A stretch of DNA of 64,000 bases from assembly GCA_947501845.1 (NCBI GenBank), contig CANMXP010000006.1:1-64000 (forward strand), in the 5' to 3' direction. The position numbers and the translations under genes are program-made. Origin of the DNA: an uncultured Flavobacteriaceae bacterium (GTDB taxonomy: Bacteria; Bacteroidota; Bacteroidia; Flavobacteriales; Flavobacteriaceae). Shown piece by piece: positions 17,785-27,534 of this stretch. The notes under the pieces were generated by a model. The model did not search any database and had not been told where the DNA came from. It saw only the letters and a list, made by a program, of their open reading frames with translations. Each line of letters opens with the position of its first letter. Positions within the stretch are counted from its first letter, which is position 1.

Positions 17785-18696
17785 CTATTTACTTTTTATA
17801 AACAATGGACAATACTTCTCCATATAACTTTTATTGGGCAAACAGGTTCTTCCTCCATAATATTGCGCTACCTGTGAAGCGTAATAGCTTGCATATAATA
17901 GCCTATCTGCTAAATTAAACCCTTGTAGTAATGCCGAAGCATAAGCTGCATGAAAAGAGTCTCCACAACCTGTGGTGTCTACAACCTCTACTTTAAATGC
18001 TGGTTGATAAATCAGCTCATCTTCTTGCAATGCAAAAGCTCCATTAGCTCCATCTGTGATAACAACTTGTGCATGAGTCATTTTTGATAGAACTTTTAAA
18101 GCCTCTAGGGCATTTTCCTTTCCTGATATATTTTTAGCCGCCTCAAATGGTAAAATAGCATCAGAACACAACCTTAACATTGTTTCCATAATATGCATTT
18201 CGGCAGCTTCCATATCTAACACACTTTTAATACCTAAATCATTTGCCAACCTTAATAGATGTAAATTTATTTCGGTATCATAGCCATCTACCAAGATTAA
18301 ATCGAAATCCTTTAAAGCTTTTTCATCAATATCTGCTGGTGAGAATGGGATATATGATTTTGTAGAGTACAATACAGTACGCTCTCCGCCACTATCAATT
18401 TGAACAACAGCAATAGCAGGAGATGCTTCTTTTTTATCTATAAAAAAATCACCATGAACACCGTGCATAGTCAATTCGCTTTTGGCAACCATGCTCAAAG
18501 GGTTATTACCAAAATAACCCAAGAACGATACTTCATGCCCTAATTTAGCCATAGCACAAGCAGCATTTCCCGCTGGAGCACCACCTTGTAATAAGATTTT
18601 TTCGCATGCATTTTTTCCTCCAATATTTATATCTGAAGGCGTAGAGACTAATATATCTACTACGTTTAATCCACTACATAAAACTTTCATAACCAA
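17785..18696 (-). CDS. PfkB-family carbohydrate kinase
   Basis: A 303-residue ribokinase-family sugar kinase. It shows the N-terminal glycine-rich GGAPAGNAACAMAKLG segment (PfkB signature 1 region, about 35-50) and the C-terminal DTTGCGDSFHAAY signature with the catalytic Asp (about 239-251). It is first in the kinase-isomerase-aldolase operon and would phosphorylate the ketose made by the isomerase before aldol cleavage. A TATATTTG -7-like element lies shortly upstream, followed further out by a palindrome shared with the divergent AraC gene. Substrate unknown. The ATG at 18696 may be replaced by the next Met two codons on (MVMKVL). Confidence 0.9.
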   Translation of the reverse strand: MVMKVLCSGLNVVDILVSTPSDINIGGKNACEKILLQGGAPAGNAACAMAKLGHEVSFLGYFGNNPLSMVAKSELTMHGVHGDFFIDKKEASPAIAVVQIDSGGERTVLYSTKSYIPFSPADIDEKALKDFDLILVDGYDTEINLHLLRLANDLGIKSVLDMEAAEMHIMETMLRLCSDAILPFEAAKNISGKENALEALKVLSKMTHAQVVITDGANGAFALQEDELIYQPAFKVEVVDTTGCGDSFHAAYASALLQGFNLADRLLYASYYASQVAQYYGGRTCLPNKSYMEKYCPLFIKSK

Positions 18697-18707
18697 ATTA
18701 TTTATAT

Positions 18708-18715
18708 CAAATATA
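18708..18715 (-). promoter_or_regulatory. putative -7 element of the sugar operon
   Basis: TATATTTG on the minus strand fits TAnnTTTG and lies 12 bases before the kinase start. The palindrome at 18745-18777 would then lie in or just upstream of its -33 region, as expected for activator or repressor control. Confidence 0.45.
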
Positions 18716-18744
18716 GATTGAAAGAATGTTCGTTTTAAATTCTA

Positions 18745-18777
18745 ATTATGACAAAATATATACTATATTGTCATAAT
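18745..18777. promoter_or_regulatory. palindromic operator between the AraC gene and the sugar operon
   Basis: Two perfect 10-base inverted arms, ATTATGACAA (18745-18754) and TTGTCATAAT (18768-18777), are separated by 13 bases of AT-rich DNA. The element is the only strong symmetry in the 97-base divergent intergenic region and is the best candidate binding site for the AraC-type regulator. It would serve both directions. Confidence 0.65.
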
Positions 18778-18793
18778 AAATATTTTGTTTTAA

Positions 18794-19642
18794 ATGAAAC
18801 CACAATTAGAACTTATTCCACATGAAATTGATGGTTCTATACATGCCTTTGTGTATGAAAATGATTTTTTTGATGCCCCGTGGCATTATCATAAAGACTA
18901 TGAACTTACTTATATTGTTAAAAGTAGTGGTATTAGATATGTAGGAAATAGCGTAGACAACTTTGTATCTGGAGATTTAATATTTATAGGAGAAAATGTA
19001 CCGCATTGCTGGAAAAATGATAAAGGATATTCTAGCGGAGTCAAATCCACCTGTGTGCAATGGGATAGTAACATATTAGATAAATTTGTAAATTCTACCA
19101 TAGAATTAAAATCGATTCGTAAGTTATTAGAAACATCTAGATTTGGTATAAAATTCACTAATAAAGCATTTAATGAAATGATAAATAAAAGGCTTGAAAA
19201 ATTATGTCATTTTAGGCCTGAAAAAAGAATAATTGATTTATTAGACATCTTACTCGCACTATCTAATTGTATTGATAAAGAACTCTTGGCAATGGGTGGG
19301 GAACGCTATAAGTTTTCTAAAAAATCTGATACCCGAATCACGTCTATTCTAAATTATATTGACACAAAATATCAAGAAAAAATCACCATTCAGGATATGG
19401 CCAATCTTACTTTCATGACTCGTAGTGCTTTTTGTAAGTATTTCAAAAAACAGTTTAGTAGATCCTTTACTAATTATCTTAATGAATTTAGAATACGCAA
19501 AGTTTGTTTATTACTACAAGAAACAGACAATAAATTACTTGATATAGCTTTAATGTGTGGTTACGAAAACATGTCTTTTTTCCATAGACAATTCAAAAAA
19601 TACTTAAAGCAAACACCTTTAGAATATAGGAAAAGACTTTAG
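18794..19642 (+). CDS. AraC-family transcriptional regulator
   Basis: A 282-residue regulator with an N-terminal cupin-like sensing domain (about 15-90; APWHYHKDYELTYIV and GDLIFIGENVPHCW carry the histidine-rich cupin pattern) and a C-terminal double helix-turn-helix (about 185-282; YQEKITIQDMANLTFMTRSAFCKYFKKQF then LLDIALMCGYENMSFFHRQFKK). Cupin-AraC regulators usually bind a sugar. It is transcribed divergently from the kinase-isomerase-aldolase genes, so it very probably controls them and perhaps itself through the palindrome in between. Confidence 0.92.
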   Translation: MKPQLELIPHEIDGSIHAFVYENDFFDAPWHYHKDYELTYIVKSSGIRYVGNSVDNFVSGDLIFIGENVPHCWKNDKGYSSGVKSTCVQWDSNILDKFVNSTIELKSIRKLLETSRFGIKFTNKAFNEMINKRLEKLCHFRPEKRIIDLLDILLALSNCIDKELLAMGGERYKFSKKSDTRITSILNYIDTKYQEKITIQDMANLTFMTRSAFCKYFKKQFSRSFTNYLNEFRIRKVCLLLQETDNKLLDIALMCGYENMSFFHRQFKKYLKQTPLEYRKRL

Positions 19643-19670
19643 ATATTAATAAAAATCCTATTTTGAATAA

Positions 19671-20585
19671 CTAATCCCGAAATAAAGGCATTGTAGAGCA
19701 GCGCAATAAGCCTTCCTGTTTAGCTATTTCACTATAAGGTACTTCTTCAACTATAAAACTCTGTTCTCTCAACCAAGAGTTTAAACGTGTAAAACTTTTT
19801 TCTGAAATAATAACATCTTCAGAAATGGAAAACACATTACTATACATTTGGTACATTTCGTTTTTAGTTATTTCAAAAATGTTTTCTTTCCCAAAAAAAT
19901 CAACCAACCATTCGTATTCACGTTCAATTAAGAACCCGTTTTTATGAATAATAGCTTTATCCTTACCTATAGGCTGAAAGCAGCAGTCTAGATGCAATGC
20001 ATTATTTTTTGCATCTGTATTGGACTTTCTAAGCTCAAACGATTTTACAATCTTATTAGGAAATAATTCCTGAATGGCTATCACCGCGTCCATATTTGTT
20101 CGCGCTGTAATAATATCTGGATAATCTTCACCTGAATAGGTTCCTATAAAAATATAATCGTTCCACGGCATCACATCGCCCCCTTCAACATGACAAGCTT
20201 CTGGTAATATAATCCTGTTTTTTTTCTCTACTTGATCCCAAATATACTTAATGGCTTCTACCTCTTCTTCCCTATTGGGTAAAATATTAGCCCGTATAAT
20301 TTTATCTTCAATTACAAAAGCAATGTCCCTTGAAAATATCTGATTACAGTCTTTAATAACTTCCGGTCTAAAAACCTGAACATCATATTTTTCAAAAACC
20401 TGGACAACCGCTTCCATTTCAAGAACCATATCTGACTCTTTTGGATAGGTTCCTGCTATAACATGCTCAATACTTTTAGGATCATAACAATCTTCAACAG
20501 CTGGAATCGACCCATTACTTTGAGTGGTACCTAAAACAACTGACCTTAATCTTGATGTTTCATTTTTGATGTTCAATTTTAACAT
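19671..20585 (-). CDS. DDAH-like amidinotransferase-superfamily protein
   Basis: A 304-residue member of the dimethylarginine dimethylaminohydrolase/arginine deiminase superfamily. Expected active-site features are visible: FSRDIAFVI near 89-97, the acidic EGGDVMPW segment near 139-146, catalytic His in ALHLDCCFQP near 197-206 and nucleophilic Cys in LLRCSTMPLFRD at the extreme C-terminus. It hydrolyses a guanidino or related compound; the substrate is not certain. It precedes nothing in its own direction except the convergent AraC gene, 28 bases away, and follows gltA. A TAGTTTTG -7-like element lies 38 bases upstream. Confidence 0.85.
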   Translation of the reverse strand: MLKLNIKNETSRLRSVVLGTTQSNGSIPAVEDCYDPKSIEHVIAGTYPKESDMVLEMEAVVQVFEKYDVQVFRPEVIKDCNQIFSRDIAFVIEDKIIRANILPNREEEVEAIKYIWDQVEKKNRIILPEACHVEGGDVMPWNDYIFIGTYSGEDYPDIITARTNMDAVIAIQELFPNKIVKSFELRKSNTDAKNNALHLDCCFQPIGKDKAIIHKNGFLIEREYEWLVDFFGKENIFEITKNEMYQMYSNVFSISEDVIISEKSFTRLNSWLREQSFIVEEVPYSEIAKQEGLLRCSTMPLFRD

Positions 20586-20622
20586 ACTATAACTCTAAAA
20601 AGATAGTTTATTATTAAGGTGG

Positions 20623-20630
20623 CAAAACTA
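20623..20630 (-). promoter_or_regulatory. putative -7 element of the DDAH-like gene
   Basis: TAGTTTTG on the minus strand matches TAnnTTTG 38 bases before the start codon and just beyond the gltA terminator, giving this gene its own transcription start. Confidence 0.45.
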
Positions 20631-20673
20631 GTAATAATTAAGCACTTTTTGAATTATTCTAAAAATATTACTC

Positions 20674-20711
20674 AAAAAAAAGAAAAGCTTCATGAAAACA
20701 TCATGAAGCTT
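20674..20711 (-). terminator. intrinsic terminator after gltA
   Basis: An 11-base perfect stem, AAGCTTCATGA (20685-20695) with TCATGAAGCTT (20701-20711), has a 5-base loop and is followed on the minus strand by a run of seven T after TTC. It lies 26 bases past the gltA stop. Confidence 0.9.
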
Positions 20712-20736
20712 AACAATACTATAAAAAGATTGAAAT

Positions 20737-22023
20737 TTATCTTTCCTCAATAGGCACAAACTTTCTTTCTGTTTTGCCAATATAAACTTGTCTAGGTCTT
20801 CCAATTGGTTCTTTACGTAAACGCATCTCTCTCCATTGTGCTATCCAACCAGGTAAACGCCCTAAAGCAAACATAACCGTAAACATATCTGTTGGTATGC
20901 CCATGCCTCTGTATATGATACCTGAGTAGAAGTCAACATTAGGGTAAAGTTTTCTATCTACAAAGTATTGGTCTTCTAACGCTTCCTTTTCAAGCCCTTT
21001 TGCGATATCTAAAATAGGATCTTCAATTCCTAAATCTCCTAAAACTTCATCAGCAGCTTTTTTAATGATTCTAGCACGAGGATCAAAATTTTTGTAAACA
21101 CGGTGTCCAAAGCCCATTAAACGGAATGGATCGCTTTTATCTTTCGCTTTGGCCATATATTTTTTAGTATCACCTCCATCAGTTTTTATAGCTTCAAGCA
21201 TTTCTAATACCGCTTGATTAGCACCTCCATGAAGCGGCCCCCAAAGTGCAGAAATACCCGCAGATAACGACGCAAATAATCCTGCATGCGACGAACCTAC
21301 AATTCTTACCGTAGATGTAGAACAGTTTTGTTCATGATCTGCATGTAGAATTAACAGCTTATCTAGGGCGTCTACTAATATTTGGTTTTGTGTGTATTCT
21401 CCATTAGGCTTTCTAAACATCATTTTTAAGATGTTTTCAACATATCCTAAGGAATTATCGCCATAATCAAGAGGTAAACCTTCTTTCTTACGGAATGTCC
21501 ATGCTACTAAAACAGGAAACTTACCTAGAATTCTCACTACAGATTTATACATATCTTCTTCAGAATCTACATTTACAGAAGAAGGATTAAATGCTGTTAA
21601 AGCACTTGTTAAAGATGATATGACACCCATAGGATGTGCCGCTTTAGGAAAAGCATCCAATATCTTTTTTACATCTTCATCTACAATAGATTCTGCTTTG
21701 ATATCATTATGAAACTTATCATTTTGTTCTTTAGTAGGTAATTCTCCAAAAATTAAAAGATAAGCTACTTCTAAAAAATCAGCTTTTTCAGCTAACTCTT
21801 CTATAGAATATCCACAGTATCTTAAAATTCCCTTTTCCCCATCTAAAAATGTAATGGCACTTTCACAAGATCCTGTATTTTTATACCCTGGGTCTACAGT
21901 TATTACGCCTTCAGTAACGCTTCTAAGCTTTGTAATATCTATAGCGATCTCATTTTCTGTTCCTTTAATTAATGGTAATTCATTCTTTTGACCGTTGATT
22001 TCTATGGTAGCAGTATTAGCCAT
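20737..22023 (-). CDS. gltA: citrate synthase
   Basis: This 428-residue enzyme of the TCA cycle condenses acetyl-CoA with oxaloacetate. Catalytic segments are HADHEQNCSTSTVR (about 231-244), WGPLHGGANQAVLEM with the substrate-binding His, and MGFGHRVYKNFDPRA. The N-terminal beta-strand domain (VTVDPGYKNTGSCES) is typical of the hexameric, NADH-sensitive type found in many Gram-negative bacteria. It lies downstream of eno but is separated from it by a terminator, so it is probably transcribed separately. Confidence 0.97.
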   Translation of the reverse strand: MANTATIEINGQKNELPLIKGTENEIAIDITKLRSVTEGVITVDPGYKNTGSCESAITFLDGEKGILRYCGYSIEELAEKADFLEVAYLLIFGELPTKEQNDKFHNDIKAESIVDEDVKKILDAFPKAAHPMGVISSLTSALTAFNPSSVNVDSEEDMYKSVVRILGKFPVLVAWTFRKKEGLPLDYGDNSLGYVENILKMMFRKPNGEYTQNQILVDALDKLLILHADHEQNCSTSTVRIVGSSHAGLFASLSAGISALWGPLHGGANQAVLEMLEAIKTDGGDTKKYMAKAKDKSDPFRLMGFGHRVYKNFDPRARIIKKAADEVLGDLGIEDPILDIAKGLEKEALEDQYFVDRKLYPNVDFYSGIIYRGMGIPTDMFTVMFALGRLPGWIAQWREMRLRKEPIGRPRQVYIGKTERKFVPIEER

Positions 22024-22140
22024 GTATTTGAGTGATTTTATTTTTAATAATGGATTGCTAATTTACGAAATATCCCCCTATTTATGAAGGAACTCCCTAA
22101 AGGTTTTGATAATTATTATATTGCTAAAATTGATACCATA

Positions 22141-22177
22141 AAAAAAGCGATTATTAAATAATAATAATCGCTTTTTT
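22141..22177. terminator. intrinsic terminator after eno
   Basis: A perfect 15-base inverted repeat, AAAAAAGCGATTATT (22141-22155) with AATAATCGCTTTTTT (22163-22177), ends in T-runs on both strands. It lies 18 bases past the eno stop and could work in both directions. Confidence 0.92.
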
Positions 22178-22195
22178 ATAAATTATAATAACTGG

Positions 22196-23494
<1,299 letters not shown>

Positions 23495-23517
23495 TTATTT
23501 TTAATCTTTTAATACTT

Positions 23518-23525
23518 CAAATTTA
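23518..23525 (-). promoter_or_regulatory. putative -7 element of eno
   Basis: TAAATTTG on the minus strand is an exact TAnnTTTG match 29 bases before the eno start. A TTG-type -33 box is not clear. Confidence 0.45.
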
Positions 23526-23596
23526 CGGCTAAATCTTGTTTATTTTAAGATGTTTTTGAAGAAATACTCAAAACCACATCTACAACGTTTTAGTAA

Positions 23597-23708
23597 AAAT
23601 AAGGGTGTCTGAAATTTTAAAAAATCTCTAAGTACTAATTACAAATACTTACTTTTAAAGAGGCTTTTTATCGTTCCGCTTTCTTAATTTTTTCAGACAC
23701 CCTTATTT
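23597..23708. repeat. 112-base element flanked by an 18-base perfect inverted repeat
   Basis: AAATAAGGGTGTCTGAAA (23597-23614) is repeated exactly in inverted orientation at 23691-23708, with a 76-base AT-rich interior. The long loop and lack of a T-run make it a poor terminator for carA, whose stop is 11 bases away. The shape is that of a short non-autonomous transposon remnant (MITE-like), but no clear target-site duplication is visible. It occupies the carA-eno spacer. Confidence 0.5.
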
Positions 23709-23719
23709 ATATTTAGGGT

Positions 23720-24823
23720 TTATTTTTTTATGTTCTCAATAAATTGGTCAAAAAGGTATGAGGAGTCATGTGGACCTGGACTAGCTTCTGGATGATATTG
23801 TACCGAAAAACAATTTTTGCTTTTCATAGCTAAGCCAGCAACTGTATGATCATTTAGATGAACATGTGTTATTTGTAAATCTGGATTTGCTTCAGCTTCT
23901 TCTCTGTTTACTGCAAATCCATGATTTTGAGAAGTAATCTCCCCTTTTCCTGTTACTAAATTTTTAACTGGATGATTAATCCCTCTATGCCCATTGTGCA
24001 TTTTATAGGTAGATATACCATTGGCTCTAGCTATAACCTGATGCCCCAAACAAATACCAAATAAGGGCAAATCTCTTTTTATAATTTCTTTTGCTAAGTT
24101 CTGTGCTTCTACTAATGGTTCTGGATCTCCTGGACCATTTGACAAGAAATATCCATCTGGTTTAAAAGCTTCTAAATCTTCAAACTTAGAATTGTACGGA
24201 AACACTTTAATATAAGCATCTCTTTTTGCAATATTTCGTAAGATATTCTTCTTAATACCTATATCTAAAGCAGCCACTTTATAAGTTGCATTTTCATCCC
24301 CAAAATAATAAGGTTCTTTAGTAGACACCTTTGATGCCAATTCTAAACCTTCCATATTTGGAATCTCAGCTAATTGTTTTTTCAAACCTTCAATATTATC
24401 AATCTCGGTAGAAATAACGGCATTCATAGCACCATGATCTCTAATATAACTTACTAAGGCACGCGTATCGACATCTGAAATTGCTAACAGGTTATTTTTA
24501 TCTAAAAACGCTTCTAGAGAACCTTCAGAATCAACTCTGGAATACACATAACTAAAGTTTTTACAAATTAATCCAGCAATTTTAATGGAATCTGATTCTA
24601 CTTCATCGGCGTTAGTTCCATAATTACCAATATGTGCATTGGTGGTCACCATTAATTGACCAAAATAAGATGGATCCGTAAAAATTTCTTGGTAGCCAGT
24701 CATACCAGTATTAAAACATACTTCCCCAAAAGATGTTCCTTCCTTGTTTCCTACTGCTTTACCGTAAAAAATAGTACCATCTGCTAGAAGAATGATGGCT
24801 TTTTGTCTTTTTTGATATTTCAT
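23720..24823 (-). CDS. carA: carbamoyl-phosphate synthase small subunit
   Basis: This 367-residue glutamine amidotransferase subunit supplies ammonia to the large subunit for carbamoyl phosphate, the precursor of pyrimidines and arginine. The N-terminal CPSase domain begins AIILLADGTIFYGKAVG; the C-terminal class I GATase has the nucleophile in FGICLGHQ and the His/Glu pair in VQYHPEASPGP. The frame is open to an ATG at 24883, but those 20 extra codons read through a dispersed repeat and do not look like CarA, so I place the start at 24823 (MKYQKRQKAI). The large subunit gene is not in the window. Confidence 0.95.
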   Translation of the reverse strand: MKYQKRQKAIILLADGTIFYGKAVGNKEGTSFGEVCFNTGMTGYQEIFTDPSYFGQLMVTTNAHIGNYGTNADEVESDSIKIAGLICKNFSYVYSRVDSEGSLEAFLDKNNLLAISDVDTRALVSYIRDHGAMNAVISTEIDNIEGLKKQLAEIPNMEGLELASKVSTKEPYYFGDENATYKVAALDIGIKKNILRNIAKRDAYIKVFPYNSKFEDLEAFKPDGYFLSNGPGDPEPLVEAQNLAKEIIKRDLPLFGICLGHQVIARANGISTYKMHNGHRGINHPVKNLVTGKGEITSQNHGFAVNREEAEANPDLQITHVHLNDHTVAGLAMKSKNCFSVQYHPEASPGPHDSSYLFDQFIENIKK

Positions 24824-24848
24824 TCTGATTTTTATGAGATTCCCGTTT

Positions 24849-24874
24849 TCACTTCGACTACGCTTAGCGATCAT
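24849..24874. repeat. dispersed repeat upstream of carA
   Basis: ACTTCGACTACGCTTAGCGATC is an inverted-orientation relative of the repeats at 3985 and 10281. It lies in the 5-prime leader of carA, next to a GAGATTCCCG word also common in flavobacterial repeats, and artificially extends the open frame of carA. Confidence 0.7.
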
Positions 24875-24902
24875 TGGGAACAAAAGTTCTACAAAATTGC
24901 AT

Positions 24903-24935
24903 AAAAAAAAGGATAAACTAAAATAGTTTATCCTT
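24903..24935 (-). terminator. intrinsic terminator after rplQ
   Basis: A 12-base perfect stem, AAGGATAAACTA (24909-24920) with TAGTTTATCCTT (24924-24935), has a 3-base loop and eight T on the minus strand after it. It ends the long ribosomal transcription unit 25 bases past the rplQ stop. Confidence 0.92.
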
Positions 24936-24959
24936 AATATTTCAAATGCTTATTAACAT

Positions 24960-25436
24960 TTATTCTTCCTCTTCGTTAGTTGCTTTTGTCTCAACAACTG
25001 GAGCAGCAGCTGGTTTAGAACCACCTCTTCTACTTCTTCTTGTTGTCTTCTTAGGCTTCTTATCTGCATTGTAGATTTCGTTGTAATCTACAAGCTCGAT
25101 CATAGCCATATCTGCGTTATCACCTAAACGATTACCAAGTTTTATAATTCTTGTATAACCTCCTGGGCGATCCGCTACTTTAGCTGCAACATCTCTAAAC
25201 AATTCTGCAACCGCTTCTTTTTGTCTAAGACGAGCCATAACTATACGTCTGTTATGTGTAGTATCTTGCTTAGATTTTGTAATCATTGGTTCAACAAATT
25301 GCTTTAATGCTTTTGCTTTAGCTACTGTCGTGTTAATACGTTTGTGTTCTATTAAAGAACAAGCCATATTAGCTAACATTGCTTTTCTGTGAGCTGTTTT
25401 TCTACCTAAATGGTTGATTTTTTTTCCGTGTCTCAT
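24960..25436 (-). CDS. rplQ: 50S ribosomal protein L17
   Basis: 158 residues. The conserved core covers about residues 1-118 ([21 protein letters not shown], then [10 protein letters not shown] and [26 protein letters not shown]). A C-terminal tail of about 40 residues, rich in Lys, Arg and Ala and ending in Glu, is longer than in E. coli and common in Bacteroidota. It is the last gene of the ribosomal cluster, 151 bases after rpoA, and is followed by a terminator. Confidence 0.97.
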   Translation of the reverse strand: MRHGKKINHLGRKTAHRKAMLANMACSLIEHKRINTTVAKAKALKQFVEPMITKSKQDTTHNRRIVMARLRQKEAVAELFRDVAAKVADRPGGYTRIIKLGNRLGDNADMAMIELVDYNEIYNADKKPKKTTRRSRRGGSKPAAAPVVETKATNEEEE

Positions 25437-25587
25437 GACATTTGTTTTAAACCTCTATCTTGCTACAACCCCGTATTGAGGAGCAAACTATAAAGGAGTT
25501 ATTAATTTAATTTACAATTTTAGATTTATTCTTCTTGACATTATTCATAAAATTAATCGTCAATCGAAAATTTACAATCTAAATTTG

Positions 25588-26580
25588 TTAGTCTTTATCT
25601 AATTTATATTTGCTTAAATCCATTCCGAAATTTAATCCTTTAACGTTTACAAGCTCTTCAAGCTCTGTTAAAGACTTCTTACCAAAGTTTCTGAATTTCA
25701 TTAAATCATTTTTATTGAATGATACCAAGTCTCCTAATGTATCAACTTCTGCAGCTTTTAAACAGTTAAGTGCACGTACAGATAAATCCATATCGATTAA
25801 CTTCGTTTTAAGCAACTGTCTCATATGTAATGATTCTTCATCATATGTTTCAGTTTGTGCAATTTCATCAGCTTCTAAAGTTATACGCTCATCAGAGAAT
25901 AGCATGAAGTGGTGAATCAATGTTTTAGCAGCTTCTGTTAAAGCATCTTGTGGCGTAATAGAACCATCTGTAATAATTTCAAAAACTAATTTTTCGTAAT
26001 CAGTTTTTTGCTCTACACGATAGTTTTCAATACTATACTTAACATTTTTAATTGGTGTGTAAATTGAATCTGTAAAGATAGTCCCTATAGGTGCAGCAGC
26101 TTTTTTATTTTCTTCTGCTGGTACATAACCTCTACCTTTTTCAATAGTAATTTCTAAGTTAAAATTAACTTTAGGATCCAAGTTACAAATAACTAATTCT
26201 GTATTTAATACTTGGAACCCTGAAATGAATTTTTGAAAATCTCCCGCTACGATTCTATCTTGACCTGAAATTGATATTGAAATTGATTCATTATCAATAT
26301 CATCAATCTGTCTTTTAAAACGTACTTGTTTTAAATTTAAAATGATTTCTGTAACATCTTCAACAACACCTGCAATTGCAGAAAATTCATGATCTACACC
26401 TTCAATTCTAACCGACGTAATCGCAAATCCTTCTAATGAAGAAAGTAAAACTCTTCTTAATGCGTTACCTACTGTTAATCCGTAACCAGGTTCTAAAGGG
26501 CGAAATTCGAATTTGCCTTCAAAATCTGTCGAATCAATCATGATTACTTTGTCGGGCTTCTGAAAATTAAATACTGCCAT
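25588..26580 (-). CDS. rpoA: RNA polymerase alpha subunit
   Basis: This 330-residue subunit nucleates RNA polymerase assembly. The N-terminal dimerisation domain includes [25 protein letters not shown]; the C-terminal domain with helix-hairpin-helix elements is at about 250-325 ([20 protein letters not shown] and [16 protein letters not shown]). The frame extends upstream to 26655, but the conserved protein begins at [12 protein letters not shown], so I place the start at 26580, leaving a 95-base gap after rpsD. Confidence 0.98.
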   Translation of the reverse strand: MAVFNFQKPDKVIMIDSTDFEGKFEFRPLEPGYGLTVGNALRRVLLSSLEGFAITSVRIEGVDHEFSAIAGVVEDVTEIILNLKQVRFKRQIDDIDNESISISISGQDRIVAGDFQKFISGFQVLNTELVICNLDPKVNFNLEITIEKGRGYVPAEENKKAAAPIGTIFTDSIYTPIKNVKYSIENYRVEQKTDYEKLVFEIITDGSITPQDALTEAAKTLIHHFMLFSDERITLEADEIAQTETYDEESLHMRQLLKTKLIDMDLSVRALNCLKAAEVDTLGDLVSFNKNDLMKFRNFGKKSLTELEELVNVKGLNFGMDLSKYKLDKD

Positions 26581-26675
26581 ATTGTTCTTCGTTTTAATTG
26601 TTATTTGGTTGCGCGATTTAAAAGTTTGAAGAAGACTAATAAATCCTTTGGCCAAATACCAATATGATTAATTTA

Positions 26676-27281
26676 TTATTTAGAGTATAATTCTACTATG
26701 AATTGTTCGTTAATGTTTTCTGGAATTTGAATTCTAGCAGGAACAGAAACATAAGTTCCCTGTTTTGTATCATCATTCCAAGTAATCCATTCGTAAACGT
26801 GACTTGAATTCGATAATGATCTACTAATAGCTTCCAGTGATTTTGATTTTTCCCTTACTGCAACAACATCACCTGCTTTTAGAGAATATGAAGGTATGTT
26901 TACCAATTCACCATTTACAGTAATATGTCTGTGAGATACTAATTGTCTTGCTCCACTTCTAGAAGGAGAAATTCCCATTCTATATACAACGTTGTCTAAT
27001 CTAGACTCACATAGTTGTAATAAAACCTCACCAGTAATACCTTGTGCTGCTCTGGCTTTTTTAAATAAACCTCTAAATTGACGCTCTAAAATACCATAAG
27101 TGTATTTAGCCTTTTGTTTTTCCATTAACTGGATTGCGTATTCAGATTTTTTACCACGTCTTCTATTATTTCCGTGTTGACCTGGAGGGTAATTTCTTTT
27201 TTCAAAAGACTTGTCGTCTCCGAATATAGCTTCGCCAAATTTACGAGCTATTTTAGTTTTAGGACCAGTATATCTTGCCAT
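26676..27281 (-). CDS. rpsD: 30S ribosomal protein S4
   Basis: 201 residues. It starts [19 protein letters not shown] and carries the S4 RNA-binding domain at about 90-155 ([33 protein letters not shown] split over the domain). It binds 16S rRNA early in 30S assembly. It lacks the zinc-binding cysteines found in some S4 proteins. In many bacteria S4 represses the alpha operon, but no leader structure is evident here. A repeat-containing 251-base gap separates it from rpsK. Confidence 0.98.
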   Translation of the reverse strand: MARYTGPKTKIARKFGEAIFGDDKSFEKRNYPPGQHGNNRRRGKKSEYAIQLMEKQKAKYTYGILERQFRGLFKKARAAQGITGEVLLQLCESRLDNVVYRMGISPSRSGARQLVSHRHITVNGELVNIPSYSLKAGDVVAVREKSKSLEAISRSLSNSSHVYEWITWNDDTKQGTYVSVPARIQIPENINEQFIVELYSK

Positions 27282-27444
27282 TTTAAATTTGTTTTTGAGA
27301 GTGATTATGAATTAAGGTCTTATTCTTATCCTTCGATAATCTTTTTATCTCTCGTTGATACTTGTTATTATTTTTTTCAGTTTGCAAATTTATGCAAAAA
27401 ATTAACACCATCTGAGAAACAGATGATATTAATTTTATTGACGA

Positions 27445-27534
27445 TTTTCGACCCTTCGACTTCGCCTTAGGGCAGGTTTACAATTTATGGTTTAAAACAA
27501 TCCAATAATCGTAAATCCAGAATCGTAAATCGTT
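27445..27534. repeat. repeat-word patch in the rpsK-rpsD spacer
   Basis: The 251-base spacer contains ACCCTTCGACTTCGCCTTAGGGC (27451-27473), a variant of the CTTCGACTACGCT repeat, and two near-identical 14-base units with AATCGTAAATC (27507-27520 and 27521-27534). The same GATTTACGAT word recurs in inverse form at 38963-38973. They look like decayed intergenic repeats between ribosomal genes. Confidence 0.5.

Noticed and set aside
23597-23708. Complete insertion sequence
   Set aside because: The interior is only 76 bases with no transposase, and no target-site duplication is visible.
26581-26655. 25-residue N-terminal extension of rpoA
   Set aside because: It has no similarity to the alpha subunit, whose conserved start is [12 protein letters not shown] at 26580.
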